A stretch of 64,000 nucleotides of DNA. Source: Rhynochetos jubatus. Taxonomy: Eukaryota; Chordata; Aves; Eurypygiformes; Rhynochetidae. The notes beneath the pieces are model-generated. The model searched no databases and was not told where the DNA came from. It saw only the letters and a list, made by a program, of their open reading frames with translations. Each line of letters opens with the position of its first letter. The stretch's first letter is position 1. The stretch spans positions 67,721,363-67,785,362 of the forward strand of contig CM050648.1 in assembly GCA_027574665.1 (NCBI GenBank), in the 5' to 3' direction. Shown here in pieces: positions 42,100 to 53,779 of this stretch. The position numbers and the translations under genes were made by a program.

Positions 42100-45000
42100 T
42101 CTGTCCTGAATAGCCTAAGCCTACTCACATCTCTCTCACAAGATTTTGTAGCATAAGATCATGAGGTCTTCATGCTATGATGCAATTCCTCCTTTTTGCA
42201 CACAGAATGTATCTCTTCAAAAAGACATGGCACACATCAGCCTCTTATTTCTAACTATGGCACCCAAGCCAATTACAGCATGCTACCTCTGAGAAATCAT
42301 CAAATCAGGAGAAAACCTGAACAGGGAAAGTTAGTTTACGACTATAATCTGGGAAATTCAGATGTGGCAATTCTAATTCTACAAAGAGCACTGACAATTT
42401 GAACCAAATCAACTTAATGCAGAGAGGAAAGCAGTGACAGATTAGGCAATAAAAGCTGATGGAACTTTATGAGCCAAAGACAGTAACTCAGTTTGGAAGA
42501 GGGCTACCTATAAGGAGGTCCATCATAAAAAGCTACCATGCAGCTCATTCTATTCTTGGAAGGGAAGATGGGAAGACAGATCTCCAACCTAGTAACTCAA
42601 AACATAAAGAAAACTGGGACAGAATACCATACCTCCTAAAGAAGGGTAGTTCCAAAGAAGTAGACACCAAAACATCTGCCATGCACATAAGCCTCTGAGT
42701 GACCTCGTCCAACCATTTGCTCTGTAGGGACTTCCAGCCAAGCAAGGCAACCCCTTCAGCTGGTTTGGAATCACTGCCTAGGGGCAGTGAGAACTGTCCA
42801 AAATCACTTCCCAGCACCGTGCTTCCAGGCTGGCAACGTCCTCCCTCATGAACCTAGAAGTTATTCTTCCTCCACGTATCAGTGAGCACTACTCACAAGC
42901 CAGAGATCAGTTATTCTCTCACACTGTGTAGGACACCATTCTGTTACGCCTACAGTCATCTCAAAATTAGGATATTGGCATATTCAGGCTATCCTTCTAC
43001 ACCAGATGAGAGGGTAAAATTGTCTGATATTGATTCCACAAGCTCCATTTCAGAACTTTCCTAAGAAATTCCTCAACATCTCTAATAAGAAAGATGATCA
43101 AATCTTTAAGGGAGATTTACAGTAGACAATCCCAAGACAGCATTCATTCTGTAGAAGAAGAGGCAGAGGGAAGGACAGCAATCACTTTCAAACCAGACTT
43201 CACACAATTTCCCCATCACTCAGAGGGACTCTTGATTTACACACAACACATTTAACCTAACTAGTCATATCCCTGCTGCCTGAACATGAGGATGAACATG
43301 GATGTAAGCCCAGAATTCCCTCTGGCAGAGAACTGTCTATTATCAAACACAACAAGAAATAACCAGATCAAGAGCTGTGTCCCAGGAGAATCTCACAGTC
43401 TTATCCACTCTGGACACTTTGTTATGAATAACTGGGCAAACAGCCCAAAGCCTGATCTGGTTAGAATTGCACATCAGGTTTATACATTTGACAACAATAA
43501 AATATTTTTGTACTTCACAACATGTGTTTGTTCTCTGGGCTTGAGGTCCTTTGGGCTGCTTTCCCTGTCTTTCCTATGAGATCACATGCACATGCTCTGA
43601 CGAGAACCTCTGAACATTCAGGTATGGACTAATGGTCTCTTACAGAAGACCTGAGAGTCTCAAATCTCATTCCAATGAAAGGTTAGAAAGAGGTGACTGT
43701 CACGTGCAAAAGAAGTTCTTCCTGGGATGAGAGATATGATGGATTGTGCTTCTTCTAACTAGGAGTTGCACAAGCATTATTCTGCCACCCTTTGAAACTG
43801 ATGTAAGGAGCAGCTTCTGTCAGGCAAAACAGCAGTATTCGTGTATTACTCTGCATGGATCAAGACTGGCCAGGATGACAGGCTGTAATGTTTGTAGTCA
43901 TGGTTTGGGAGCAGCATCCCACTGTTCACCATCTCCCTAAAGTTCACTAAAATGACATCCATATATCCTCAATAGTGAGTTGAGGAGCACTTTTTCTGAT
44001 GTAAAGGGGTGATGGAGGCTGGTACTCAGCGTGGTACGACTTTTTTTCCCCATGTAGTTTCACAAGAAGTTTTAAAGTGGCATTTTTCAAGCAAGGGGGA
44101 GGACAATGCTTTCGGTTTGGGGAAGGAATGGAGAGTAGAGGCAGGCAGACATGGAGGTCTGGTGAAGAGGACAGAACGGTCAGGCTGTCTGCAGAGAGCA
44201 GCCTGTTCTTAACAGCAACCAAGGAAAGACTCCTACCTACTGAGAGGGTACAGAGGAGAAACAAAGAAGGGAATACTATTTGAAAGGGAGGACAAAGAAA
44301 GAGAGAACCAAGATAAAAGTCTTGAAGCCAGGTAAAAGCCCTGAAAAGAGGTGATGAAGATGACCAATGAACACAACACAAATGGCCTTCAGCAACAGCC
44401 CTTCCGTCCCAGGAGCAACTGACTGAATCCATGGTCAATGAGCACAGAGCTTTGAATGCTTATTGTCAGGAGAGACTGAGCACATTGTAGCTCCAAAGAT
44501 AAGAGCCACTTGCCAATGATGCTAGTGAAAACCCTTGCATTTTATTCTGGCAATTTTACCCGAGACCCAAAACACCTGCACTGGGGGAATGGATATCATG
44601 TACTATCAAACGCTGCTTTCCACAGAGATGTGGCAAAACTGAATCAGTTTCTCAAAGCTGATAAGAGGCTATGAAACAAATGTAGATAGGATCAAGTACT
44701 ATAAGCCAAATATTGTTGAGGGAGGGGGGGTGTGAGGGAAGTAGGCAAAACCAATAGCCTGGTGAGACCAAGAAGATGCACGCACCACTTACGATGGAAA
44801 AGCAATCAAGCAGGACAAGTTTGTTGGCAAGAGCAGCACTTCTGTTATGCTTCTCTGATCTTCCTTATACCTTGCATAAATTGGTAAGGGAGGGCCTCGG
44901 CAGACTGTAGGACTTCTCCTGCCTAGCAAGCCATGCGTTTGGGCATTTCAAGGAGCTCAGCAACTTTGCTTTCACCCTTCTCCTGAGAGCATTCTCATAC

Positions 45001-45200
45001 CCAGATAGCAGCCACACAAAATGTAAGGCAAGATCAGACTTCGTTAGCTTCCTGGTGGATTTACCACAGATTACCAGAAGTACACAAATTTCCTGTGCTC
45101 ACCGTAAATCATCTCCTCTTACCTCTTGTCCACATGTAATCACTTAGAGTCACAGGGCAGCCCTTATGGGCAAGGCCTGGAGTAATCATTTCTTCGCTCT
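42100..45200. other. Unidentified block, possible old element or non-coding transcript
   Basis: About 3 kb with higher GC and a purine-rich plus strand compared with both flanks. Holds a 163-codon minus-strand frame (44438-43947) with no recognised domain, and an AATAAAA word near 43496-43502 followed by T/G-rich sequence. The texture resembles a retroelement interior or a spliced transcript, but no terminal repeats or conserved motifs were found. Confidence 0.35.
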
Positions 45201-47459
45201 CTAATGTACACATGCACACACATAAACAATAGTAGAAGGCCATATAAATTTTTTAAAAAGTAGTTGGTGACATGAATTGGTTTCCACTTCCTCCTCTGTT
45301 CTACCGCTTTCATTTCTTGTAAAGTTAGTAAGAAGATCACTACAGAGAAAATGTAACTGGAGAAGTAATTTATATGTTCCTTCAAGTTACTCCTCTCCAA
45401 AGGGAGATGCTGAATTAAGTATCACTGTCCCCTTAAGGTTCTGGAAGGTAAACCACAGGAGTTATACAGGTTATATACCTTCATATCCAATTCCCCTCAA
45501 AAGATATTAATCTCTTCTGTTAGCATGCTAGTCTGTATTTTAGTTCTACCAGAGGCACCATCACCACTACTCTTCAATGTATCCCACTCCCATTTTCCAA
45601 ATGACACCATGTTTTATTCTGTTTTCTTCTTAAAAACTCGTTCTAGTAAAAACTTCCTGCTATGTGACATTTATCAGTATTACTGCAATTCATATTCTCA
45701 GATTTCAAACTGCTGACTTTCAGGGGAAGTTACTTTTGCTATATCCATCCTTGTAAGTCTCCTGCTCCCTCACACAACCCAAAATATGCCTGTCTCAGAT
45801 GAAGAAAACATCCATTTTCCCTTTTACTCTCTGTGTATAGGAGAACCACATATATGGATATACTTATCATAATCTCATTTTTCAAAACATTATTTTTCAA
45901 GGTTTAACACCTCTTTTAAGTTTCCAATTTCTTAAATGATGTTATTTTACATACAGTTGTGTATGTAAGGTTGTAAATTATTTATCCTTTTATACAAAAA
46001 AAATGAGGGATTTCCCTGATGTTTTTAGAAATTCGTTCATTAAAAAAACTGTTGATAAAGAAATTTTCCCAAATATTACATCATTTTGCAGGTTAGATTG
46101 TTTCTCCAAATACACGTATTTTTCAAACTGAAGAGACCAAGAGTAGGTTCCTCAATCAATTTTTAACCACTGAAATACATGGGGTAAATTTAAAATTATT
46201 TTTTAAGTTAAAAAAAAAAAATCTTGATTTTACAGCCTTCCTTACAATTGTAACTCTTTCTAGGGAAAGTTGCTCTGATGACTCCAGTGAGAAAAAGCAT
46301 AATTTGTAAATACCAGTTTCCTTCCACTCACATAACTAAGTATGCATTTCAGTGTGTAAATTCAGATATAAGAGTCAAAATGTTTCCGGTGACATATGGG
46401 AGTTGACAACACTGTGGTGAATATATAATGAGGCTGTGGATGCAGTTTAACGGCACCAGTTCTGGCTCCACCGTTCACCTGCCGTCACTGTGAACCTTTG
46501 AAACACACCGTTTCACCTGAGCCTCTGCTAAGTGAAAACCCCACCTCTCAGGCTCGGGTTCTCAGTTCTGCCATACACAGAGTAGGTAACTTGGGGAAAT
46601 GAGTGGCCTACCTCTGTGCCTCCATCCCCCACCGCTCTGTCAGAGGCAGTGTTTCTTTGTGATGTTCTGTGCAGACCTCATCTAGCACAATTACAACTGT
46701 TCTAGGACACAGGCTTTCCTCTGGGTTGTACAGAGCCATTTTTAAGAGGATTCCAGGCACTGCTATTGCAAGGCATAGAAAAATAATAATCACTTCCCCT
46801 GGGATTGTGAGTCTGAGCTGTTTGCTCTTTGATAGCCTAAAAAAAGTAAAATGTACACCGATAATTGAGCAAAATGTTACTGTCATAGTAGAACCAAAAG
46901 CTGATGGATAAGAATGAAAAAAGAGAAAAAACCCAACTTCCTTTAAAAGCAATACTTTGTGTAGTAGTAGGTGCAGTTTATCTTGCCCTTTGCTCTGAAA
47001 CAGTTGGCAAAAGACCCTGTGAAGTGCAGCATGGTAAAACTGAACACTGATCTGATCTCTCTACGTAACTTACATGTTCCCACTGTTGCTTGCAGTTAGC
47101 GTATGGATTTTCTTGAAATTAAGCCTATCATCAGCTACATTTATTAAAGCCTGTGAAGTGTTTCCTGTATGTAAGTTCAGTGGGCCTAAATATAGAAATT
47201 TCACTTGCCCATGAATTTTTTTATGTTGCATATACTTAGCAAATTTAATCTGGGACGTTCATTGCTAGAAGTTTTATTACTTCTACTATCGTACCATTAT
47301 TAGACAGGCAACCCTGAATTTGAGTAGAGGAAACGCTTGTTGGTTTGGGTTTCATTATCATTTTGCAGCACCTAGAATTAACAGAGGGAGGAGTGCCCTT
47401 CACAATCACACATGAAGAATGCAAATACTTATTTCTAATACCACAGCTCCCACATGATA
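45201..47459. other. Intergenic
   Basis: Mostly AT-rich unique sequence. A 114-codon minus-strand frame (46952-46608) lies in a block open on both strands. It has a hydrophobic segment (EVIIIFLCLAIAVPGILL), but no family is recognised and a gene is not supported. Confidence 0.5.
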
Positions 47460-48060
47460 TTATTCTAAATGGGTCTTCATTCCTGTAACTGTTGTGAGGT
47501 GAATTGTTAATATTCGATTATCAATGGTGATGTCACTAGGCAAATGCAACTGTATCAGAGGGATCAGCCCAAAGTCAAAACTGAAGTTTACAAGGATTGA
47601 GATGAAAGAAATCGATATAAATAACGAGAGGGCAGTGCTACAAGGCTCTGCAGCGATGGACTTGCTAACCCTAAACCCTTCCACCTGAATCCTAACAAGT
47701 AGATCAAAGCGCTCGTATCTGGATCAAGGCACTTTCCAGCTTTGCTTTAGTGACAGGGGAATGGGCATTACCCAGAAGCTGCAGGGTGATGTTCAGAGGC
47801 GGCTAACAAACCACCAGCTCAGCTTTTCTTTTCCACAGGGCAAGCACTCTAAATGCTCCTCCTCCCCTTAACTTGCTGAAACTTGCAGCTGTGATTCACA
47901 ACCTGACCAACAGTGATAGATAACAAACCACTGACCTTGAGGGCGGCTTTGTGTGTCAGCCTTCTTATTGCGTTGAGTCACCGCACTCCTCGTGTGTGTT
48001 ATTTTAAGTAGCACATTTATCAGCCAGTACCAAACAGAATACGTGGCCATGTGTATTTTA
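47460..48060. promoter_or_regulatory. Candidate regulatory region
   Basis: Unique sequence with ATCGATATAAAT, AGATAA and AACAAACCAC (RUNX-like) words, ending at the A-rich tract at 48081-48105. A 74-codon open frame here has no recognisable features. Confidence 0.3.
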
Positions 48061-48080
48061 TTAGTGGGTTTTGAGTATTT

Positions 48081-48105
48081 AAAAAAAAAAAAAAAAGAAA
48101 AAAAA
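48081..48105 (+). repeat. A-rich tract
   Basis: A16, G, A8; simple repeat. Confidence 0.9.
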
Positions 48106-48429
48106 TCCATTTTATTTCAAAAAAGGTTTGAAGACTCTGACACGCTTTAAAAATCTCCTTGGTTTTGGTTAGAACATAAGGAATCTATACGGATGCTAAT
48201 ATGTTTGCATTTGTAGCTTTTCCAGACTTTTTTTTCCTCCCAGCACACTGCAGTATAGCAATGTCAGAAATATACCATTCCCCACAACAGGACACATCTG
48301 TGGTGAATCTGCACAGAAGCAATTAATTTCCTTGTGGTATTTTTACACTGGGGGCTTAATGCAAGTCCCCATTATACAAACAAAAAGCTCTAGACAGCTC
48401 CTGCTGCCTGATAAAAAAAAAAAAATAAA

Positions 48430-49150
48430 ATAAATCAGATTGAGAAGGGCTGTTTGGCCTAGGACTGCTACAGGCAACGACTTGTAATGAGGCATCCCAA
48501 CACTAATTATGAAGCTTATTAAAGAGAATTGTCTAAGTTGTACTAAAGCACATGCTACAATCACATTAAAGGAGACATGCATACTGAATTGGGGTCCTCC
48601 AGTTTCTTCCCTTAAGAGAGGTGGACCCACTACTTAATGAAGCCGATTTGAGTCTTCGTTTACAGCAGCAATATTATTGTGCTTGGCAGACTGGTCAAGA
48701 TGAATTTGATGGAGAGGCAGGTGAGAATCCCAGCAGCTTGGTGATAATTCACACATCATAGCCTTCACAACTAACTAACATCTGTGGGCAACTGGGCCAA
48801 GAAACTGTCAAAAACAAATACTTCCAATCCAGGATTTTATTATTAAACTTCTCGCAAATCTTCACTAAGGTTGAAAAAGCAATATTTCAGTGTACTGTTT
48901 CAGGAAAGGGGGAAAAAAAAAAAAAAGATTAATAAAGATGTTAGGAGGCTGAACTGCTGTGAGATTTGTTTAATTATTCCCCACAGTACTGCCCCAGCAA
49001 TCTGCTGACATTTAGCCCCGACCTTGCAAATCCTCAGTAAATATTAATATATCAACTCAAACAGGGACCGTTGTTTTATTGGTTCACGGAGCTCAGAGAG
49101 ATTCGCCACAGCAGTGAAAAATAATGTGCAGAACTGAGGAAGAACGGCTC
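48430..49150. promoter_or_regulatory. Candidate regulatory region
   Basis: Unique sequence with CTAATTATGAAGC, TTATTAAAG, AATATTAATATATC and TTTATTGG words and one A/G-rich tract near 48905-48930. No gene supported. Confidence 0.3.
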
Positions 49151-49311
49151 CTTTGATATCACCTTCTGCTGCACACATGTGCTGGGAGCATCAACAAAAT
49201 GGAAATTCTGTTACTTTGCCACAGCTGTAGAGTGACACTTCAGATGCCTTTGCTTCCCTTTGTACAGCCTGCTGGAATAATCCCAAAACCACAGTGGCAA
49301 GAGATTAGAAA

Positions 49312-49364
49312 ACACACACATGCGCGCGCGCACGCGCGTGCACATATACACACACACACACACA
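49312..49364. repeat. 53-bp alternating purine-pyrimidine tract
   Basis: (CA)n, (GC)n, (CA)n, TATA and (CA)n segments joined so that purines and pyrimidines alternate without a break for 53 bases. The GC core makes it a strong Z-DNA candidate. Confidence 0.9.
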
Positions 49365-49439
49365 GAGGAAGACAGAGAGAGAGATATCACATTTTATTAT
49401 CTGACACGGTGGAAATTTTAATAACGGTAAGCTCCCATC

Positions 49440-50050
49440 TTAAAACCTAACAAGCTTTGCCCAGAACAATGAGCGCACTAATAAGAGCCAAGGAGAGCTA
49501 AGAGCAATCCGCTGGAATCTGTTTACTACGCTGACTTTGCTGTTTGCCTCCGTGAGCGTCACATAAACTTCTTTTTTCTCTGAACAGTTGCCCCTATTGA
49601 CTGCTTCCTAATGTATTTTATGTGCCTACCAGTCCTCACAAATCCTGACAAAACACCCCCAATTTATTTTCTCCCTTTTATTTTCTCGCCTCAAATGTAA
49701 ATGTACGTTATTAAAATATCTTTTCATAACTACACTGCCATTACTAATAGACGAGTGTTTGATGTGGGTCAATACCGCATCCAAAATTCTTGGGTTTAAG
49801 GGAAAGGGCTGCTGTGCAACATTTGGCATTCAGATGTATTGAGCTGCAGAGTTAATGCGTGATTAATTTTATTCATAAAAATGTTAATCACTTCATTGTG
49901 AGATCTTTTTAACATTCTGTGCACCGAACACCTTTTAACTTCTTTTTCACACAGGCTCACAAATGTATTTAATATTTCCAAACATTCTGTTATTACCAAT
50001 AACACTGGTAATTAAACATACATTTAAAACGCAATAAAAAGCTGGCAAGT
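49440..50050. promoter_or_regulatory. Candidate enhancer, homeodomain-site rich
   Basis: Unique, moderately AT-rich sequence packed with TAAT, GATTAATT, GTTAATCA and TGTTTAC-like words between 49500 and 50030, with no repeats. Typical look of a developmental conserved element. Inference only. Confidence 0.35.
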
Positions 50051-50429
50051 AACGGCACGGCACCGAACACAAACGGAAGCCCCTTGCCCGCTGCCTCTCC
50101 CGTGCCCCCCTCCCCTTGGCAGCAACAGACCAGTTTCTTTAATGCGCACTTGTTTGCAGAGTCCCAGGGGCATTTTTTTTTCCTCTAGCGTGATTCAACC
50201 CTCATCGACAGAGCCCAGTATCATGAAAATAATACAGCCCTGTAGCACTCTATAGACAGTGCTAAAAATACTTCTGTTCCCAGGGAGGGGAGAATCGCCA
50301 GCACTGGGCACATGGTGGCAGGTTAGGGGTTTCAGGGGGTTTGTTTTGGGTTGGGACGGGGGATTTTTTTAGTCAAGCATTCGAGCCTTATCCGAGAGCA
50401 GTGTCAGGCATTGGTGGGTGTGCCGGCTG

Positions 50430-51040
50430 CACTCACTGACTTCTTGTTTCCAGCTGGGCAAGGCTATTGTGAGCGTATTCAGCCCATGCACTCATGAAAC
50501 TGGATAAATGGATTAGTGGATCAGAGACACCATCGGCATCTTCAAAAGGAAAACAGCAGCCTGCAAAAAGACTGACATTTGTGTACTGGGGCAGAGGGTG
50601 TGTGAATGCTCTGCCTCCTCCAAAGGGACAAGACAGTGATAAACTTTCCACACTGACCACCTCACTTTGTGTTACAATTGACCAACAAAATAAATGGATT
50701 GCTTCATTGTTTTTGAACCGTAGGCAGCACAGGGAAAGCGCTACTTGCACAGCAACAAAGGACAATGTATTGTGTGGGGCCAACAGCTCAAAATAAAACC
50801 TTTAATTATCTACGGGTCAGCCATAAATCTGGAATAAAAATAAATGTTACTTTTTAAACTCGCCTTTAATTCTGCATGGAGTTTATGCCGGCACTTTCTA
50901 TTCTCTCAGGATAGGCACTACCAGGACTTGGTGTGCGCCCTGTGTTGGCATTTTTGCGTTAGCCTGACTCCCAAGGAACACATTAGGAAACAAGATTGGC
51001 TATCAGTTGTGAAGGATGCCAGTAATGCTAATTAAAGTAA
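50430..51040. promoter_or_regulatory. Candidate enhancer with paired SOX sites
   Basis: About 600 bases of unique sequence. AACAAAGG (50754-50761) is followed at once by ACAATGTATTGT (50762-50773), two inverted SOX half-sites two bases apart. TTTAATTA and CCATAAAT words follow. Small open frames on both strands (up to 116 codons) have no recognisable domain. Confidence 0.4.
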
Positions 51041-51464
51041 GTAAAAAAGATATGTATTTTTTTATAAACACCCATGCATGTATTCTCTTCACATACAGCG
51101 TAGAGTAGCCAAAACTAATATCAATAACGGTGACGGGACTCGAGTAAATTAATTCCTCACAGAAGTACATTGTTTAGTTTTAAGAGCTCATATTTTTGAA
51201 GTCTTAAATTTTGAATACCTATTTCTATGGGTTTTTCAGCCTCCTGGTACTTCCAGCGATTCCTGTCCACATGGCTGGTTTTACGGGCAAGCTATGAACG
51301 GCACTGCATGGGGGCACCGCACAATGGGGAACACCAACCTCGCCAGGAGCCGTTTCTGTAACTTTTCACTGGAAAACACGCCATGCAGGCCATGTTTATT
51401 ACATGTTCCAGTGTTTTACTTGATTTGTTAGTCCCAGGTAAGATTTACTGCTGAAACGTAAAAC

Positions 51465-52505
51465 TTGGCTGCTCGAAGCCTGGAATCGGGCCCCACATCC
51501 CTCCTCGCTGCAGCCCCCGCAGAGCCGGTGGCAGGCGCAGGCCCTGTTGGTTGCCTCCACGGCCCTTCCCGACAGGGAGCACAGACAGTCCCTCACGGAA
51601 TGGCTCCAGGTCTGCCTCCCGCATCCCACAGGCCGGCAGTGACCTGCTTAGGCCACAGTTCCCAGCCCTGGTTTGGGGTTTGGGGCCTGCAGGTGGCAGG
51701 TGCGGGCCTAGGACTCCCCTCCATCCACCAGCAGGCCTGCAGCGAGGTGGGTAGCACCAAACGGGGCAGTTAGGCACAGGGCGGTTACCAAGATGGTGGG
51801 GGGCCTCACCCCTGAATAGAGCCCGGGGCAGGGGGAAGGAGGGCATGTGCAGTCACCCATGTTTTGAGGCTCCCTTTCACAGAGCACTTATCACCAGTCT
51901 TCCTCTGCGAGGAAGGCCCTTCCTCTGCATTCCTTGTGTGACAGCCTGCCCAGTGGGCCTCCAGCAGTCCCAGCCATTCTTTATACCTTGCTTTTTAAGG
52001 ACATTTGTGAAATAAAAATACAAAAAAAACCAAAACAAAAACCAAACAGACAACATTGGAACTAGCCAGGCAACAGAGACTCACTTTAACACCTTTCCTC
52101 CCCAGCCACAGCACAGACCCCAGCCTCTGCCATAACACCCAGGCCTGGCAGCAGTCTGGGTCCCGTAGGCCAGACAGGGCACACCCCAGGTCAGCCCGAG
52201 CCCTCTCCCTGCCCCAGGCTGCCCACCTGAGACAGTGGGCACAGGGCAGCAGGCCTCTCCCACTGAGGTGAGGCGGCCCAGCGCCTCAGCCCAGGCCAAC
52301 GGGGACGAAGCAGGGCTCCAGCAGCCTCTGGCCCAGCGGTGGGCACGGACGGGGACGGAGAATCCTCCTGGGTGGAACTAACGCCAGACCCGCATTGTCC
52401 CCCATCAGTCGCCAAGGCCTGTTGAACACTGGGCCAGTGGCCGGCAGCGGAGAAGAGCCATCCCTGCCTCCGTCGCCCCCCGCCTCCCTGCCCCCACCGC
52501 TCTGC
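51465..52505. other. GC-rich, low-complexity intergenic block
   Basis: GC-rich sequence made of short C/G/A words such as CAGGCC, CAGCCC and GGCACAGG, with fewer CpGs than the islands. Overlapping open frames up to 133 codons are compositional. Unlike the flanking candidate enhancers it looks like recent unconstrained DNA. Family unknown. Confidence 0.45.
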
Positions 52506-52509
52506 GCTT

Positions 52510-52700
52510 TTTGTAATAGTCTCATCTACAAGGACGATTGAAACTTTATAGTGCATGATTCATAGAGCGGGGCTGCGCTCGGAGCCGCGGTGCATATTAC
52601 ATTAATCAGTGTCAGGCCACTAAAACAGAGATATGAATATGAATTCTCCATATTGCAGGGGAGATAAATGTGCTTGTGAATAATTGATCGGCGCCCATGA
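52510..52700. promoter_or_regulatory. Candidate conserved non-coding element
   Basis: Switches abruptly from the GC-rich block on its left to unique sequence with CATTAATCAG, ATATGAATATGAAT and TGAATAATTGATCGG words. The combination of homeobox-type sites in unique sequence suggests an enhancer. Not verifiable here. Confidence 0.3.
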
Positions 52701-53089
52701 AGGAAAAAAAAAAAGGCGGTGCAAGAAGGGGGGGAACATGGTCACACAATGAAAGTTACTCGGAGATCTGACGAGCCCCTGACGAGGGCTGGTGCGGGTC
52801 TGCCAGCAGGACCCAGTGGGACAGGGCAGCCGAGCCCCGGGGGTGCACAGCTCCCTCATTCCCCCAGCTCCTACCGGCAGCAGCCGCAGGGCTTCGGGGC
52901 TGCCCAACTTTGGGATCGAGCGTGTCAAAAACTCAACCGAAGCAACAAAAAAGGGATGACAGGAGCCGGGAACGATGGCAATGATAGGAACAAGCCAGTT
53001 TAAGCACACGCACCCTACTAATTTTCTCCTTCCCTTTCTTCAGGCTTTGCTTTTTTTTTTCCTAGTTAAAAATAGACTTCTTTTTCAGA

Positions 53090-53320
53090 ATAAAATAGAA
53101 AAAGAATAAAAAATGAGGCATGCATACCAATGAGCACGTTTCGTAACTGCGTCTCTGTTGCCAAGCTAAATCCCCGTAAAGCTGCCGTTTTCAGTGTGTT
53201 CTGGCAACACCTAATTTCGGAGTTTGCTGAACTCGAGATTGTATCAACTTTTCAGGGGTCTATCTTCACGGATTTCTGCCATTCTTCTGTTAATGCTAAG
53301 TAAATAATAACAGAAACAAG
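53090..53320. promoter_or_regulatory. Candidate conserved non-coding element
   Basis: Unique sequence with GTTGCCAAGC (RFX half-site-like), homeodomain and E-box words, between A/T-rich simple stretches. No coding potential. Inference only. Confidence 0.3.
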
Positions 53321-53526
53321 ACAGGGAGATAATTTTTTTACTAGGAGGAGGATGGAGGGTTACGCAAACGTGTGAAAAATGTTTTCTGCCACCCTTTTAA
53401 ATAGCAAGAAAATGTGTCTTGGAGCTCGGTTGTTGTTCTAAGTGAAGTATTACCCGATGTAGCTCCCATCCGATTCAATGCAAATTTTCCTATTGACTTT
53501 ATTTATCAGGTTCAGGTCCCGTCACC

Positions 53527-53530
<4 letters not shown>

Positions 53531-53561
<31 letters not shown>
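53531..53561 (+). repeat. A31 homopolymer
   Basis: 31 consecutive A bases. No recognisable retroposed sequence lies upstream of it, so it is probably simple expansion. Confidence 0.9.
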
Positions 53562-53564
<3 letters not shown>

Positions 53565-53779
53565 GGAAACTAGGTCTTTCCAATTTACTCTTATCAGCTC
53601 GAAGCATTCCCAATTAAGGCAAATCGTTTAGCTTAAGCTTCTCCTTTATTATTCACCCTACCCTGCGGTATTTGCTGGTATGCATCTGCCAGGGCGGATC
53701 TCAGTGTAAATGGAAATTATGACAGAAAAACTACAAATTATTTTCCTGCCAGGGTGACGTAAACGATCCTTCCTAGCAC

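Noticed and set aside
51445-52556. Frames of 67-133 codons in the GC-rich block
   Set aside because: Compositional; overlapping in all directions with no recognisable domain.
53531-53561. A31 run as the tail of a processed retrocopy
   Set aside because: The sequence upstream shows no resemblance to a gene or SINE, and no target-site duplication is apparent.
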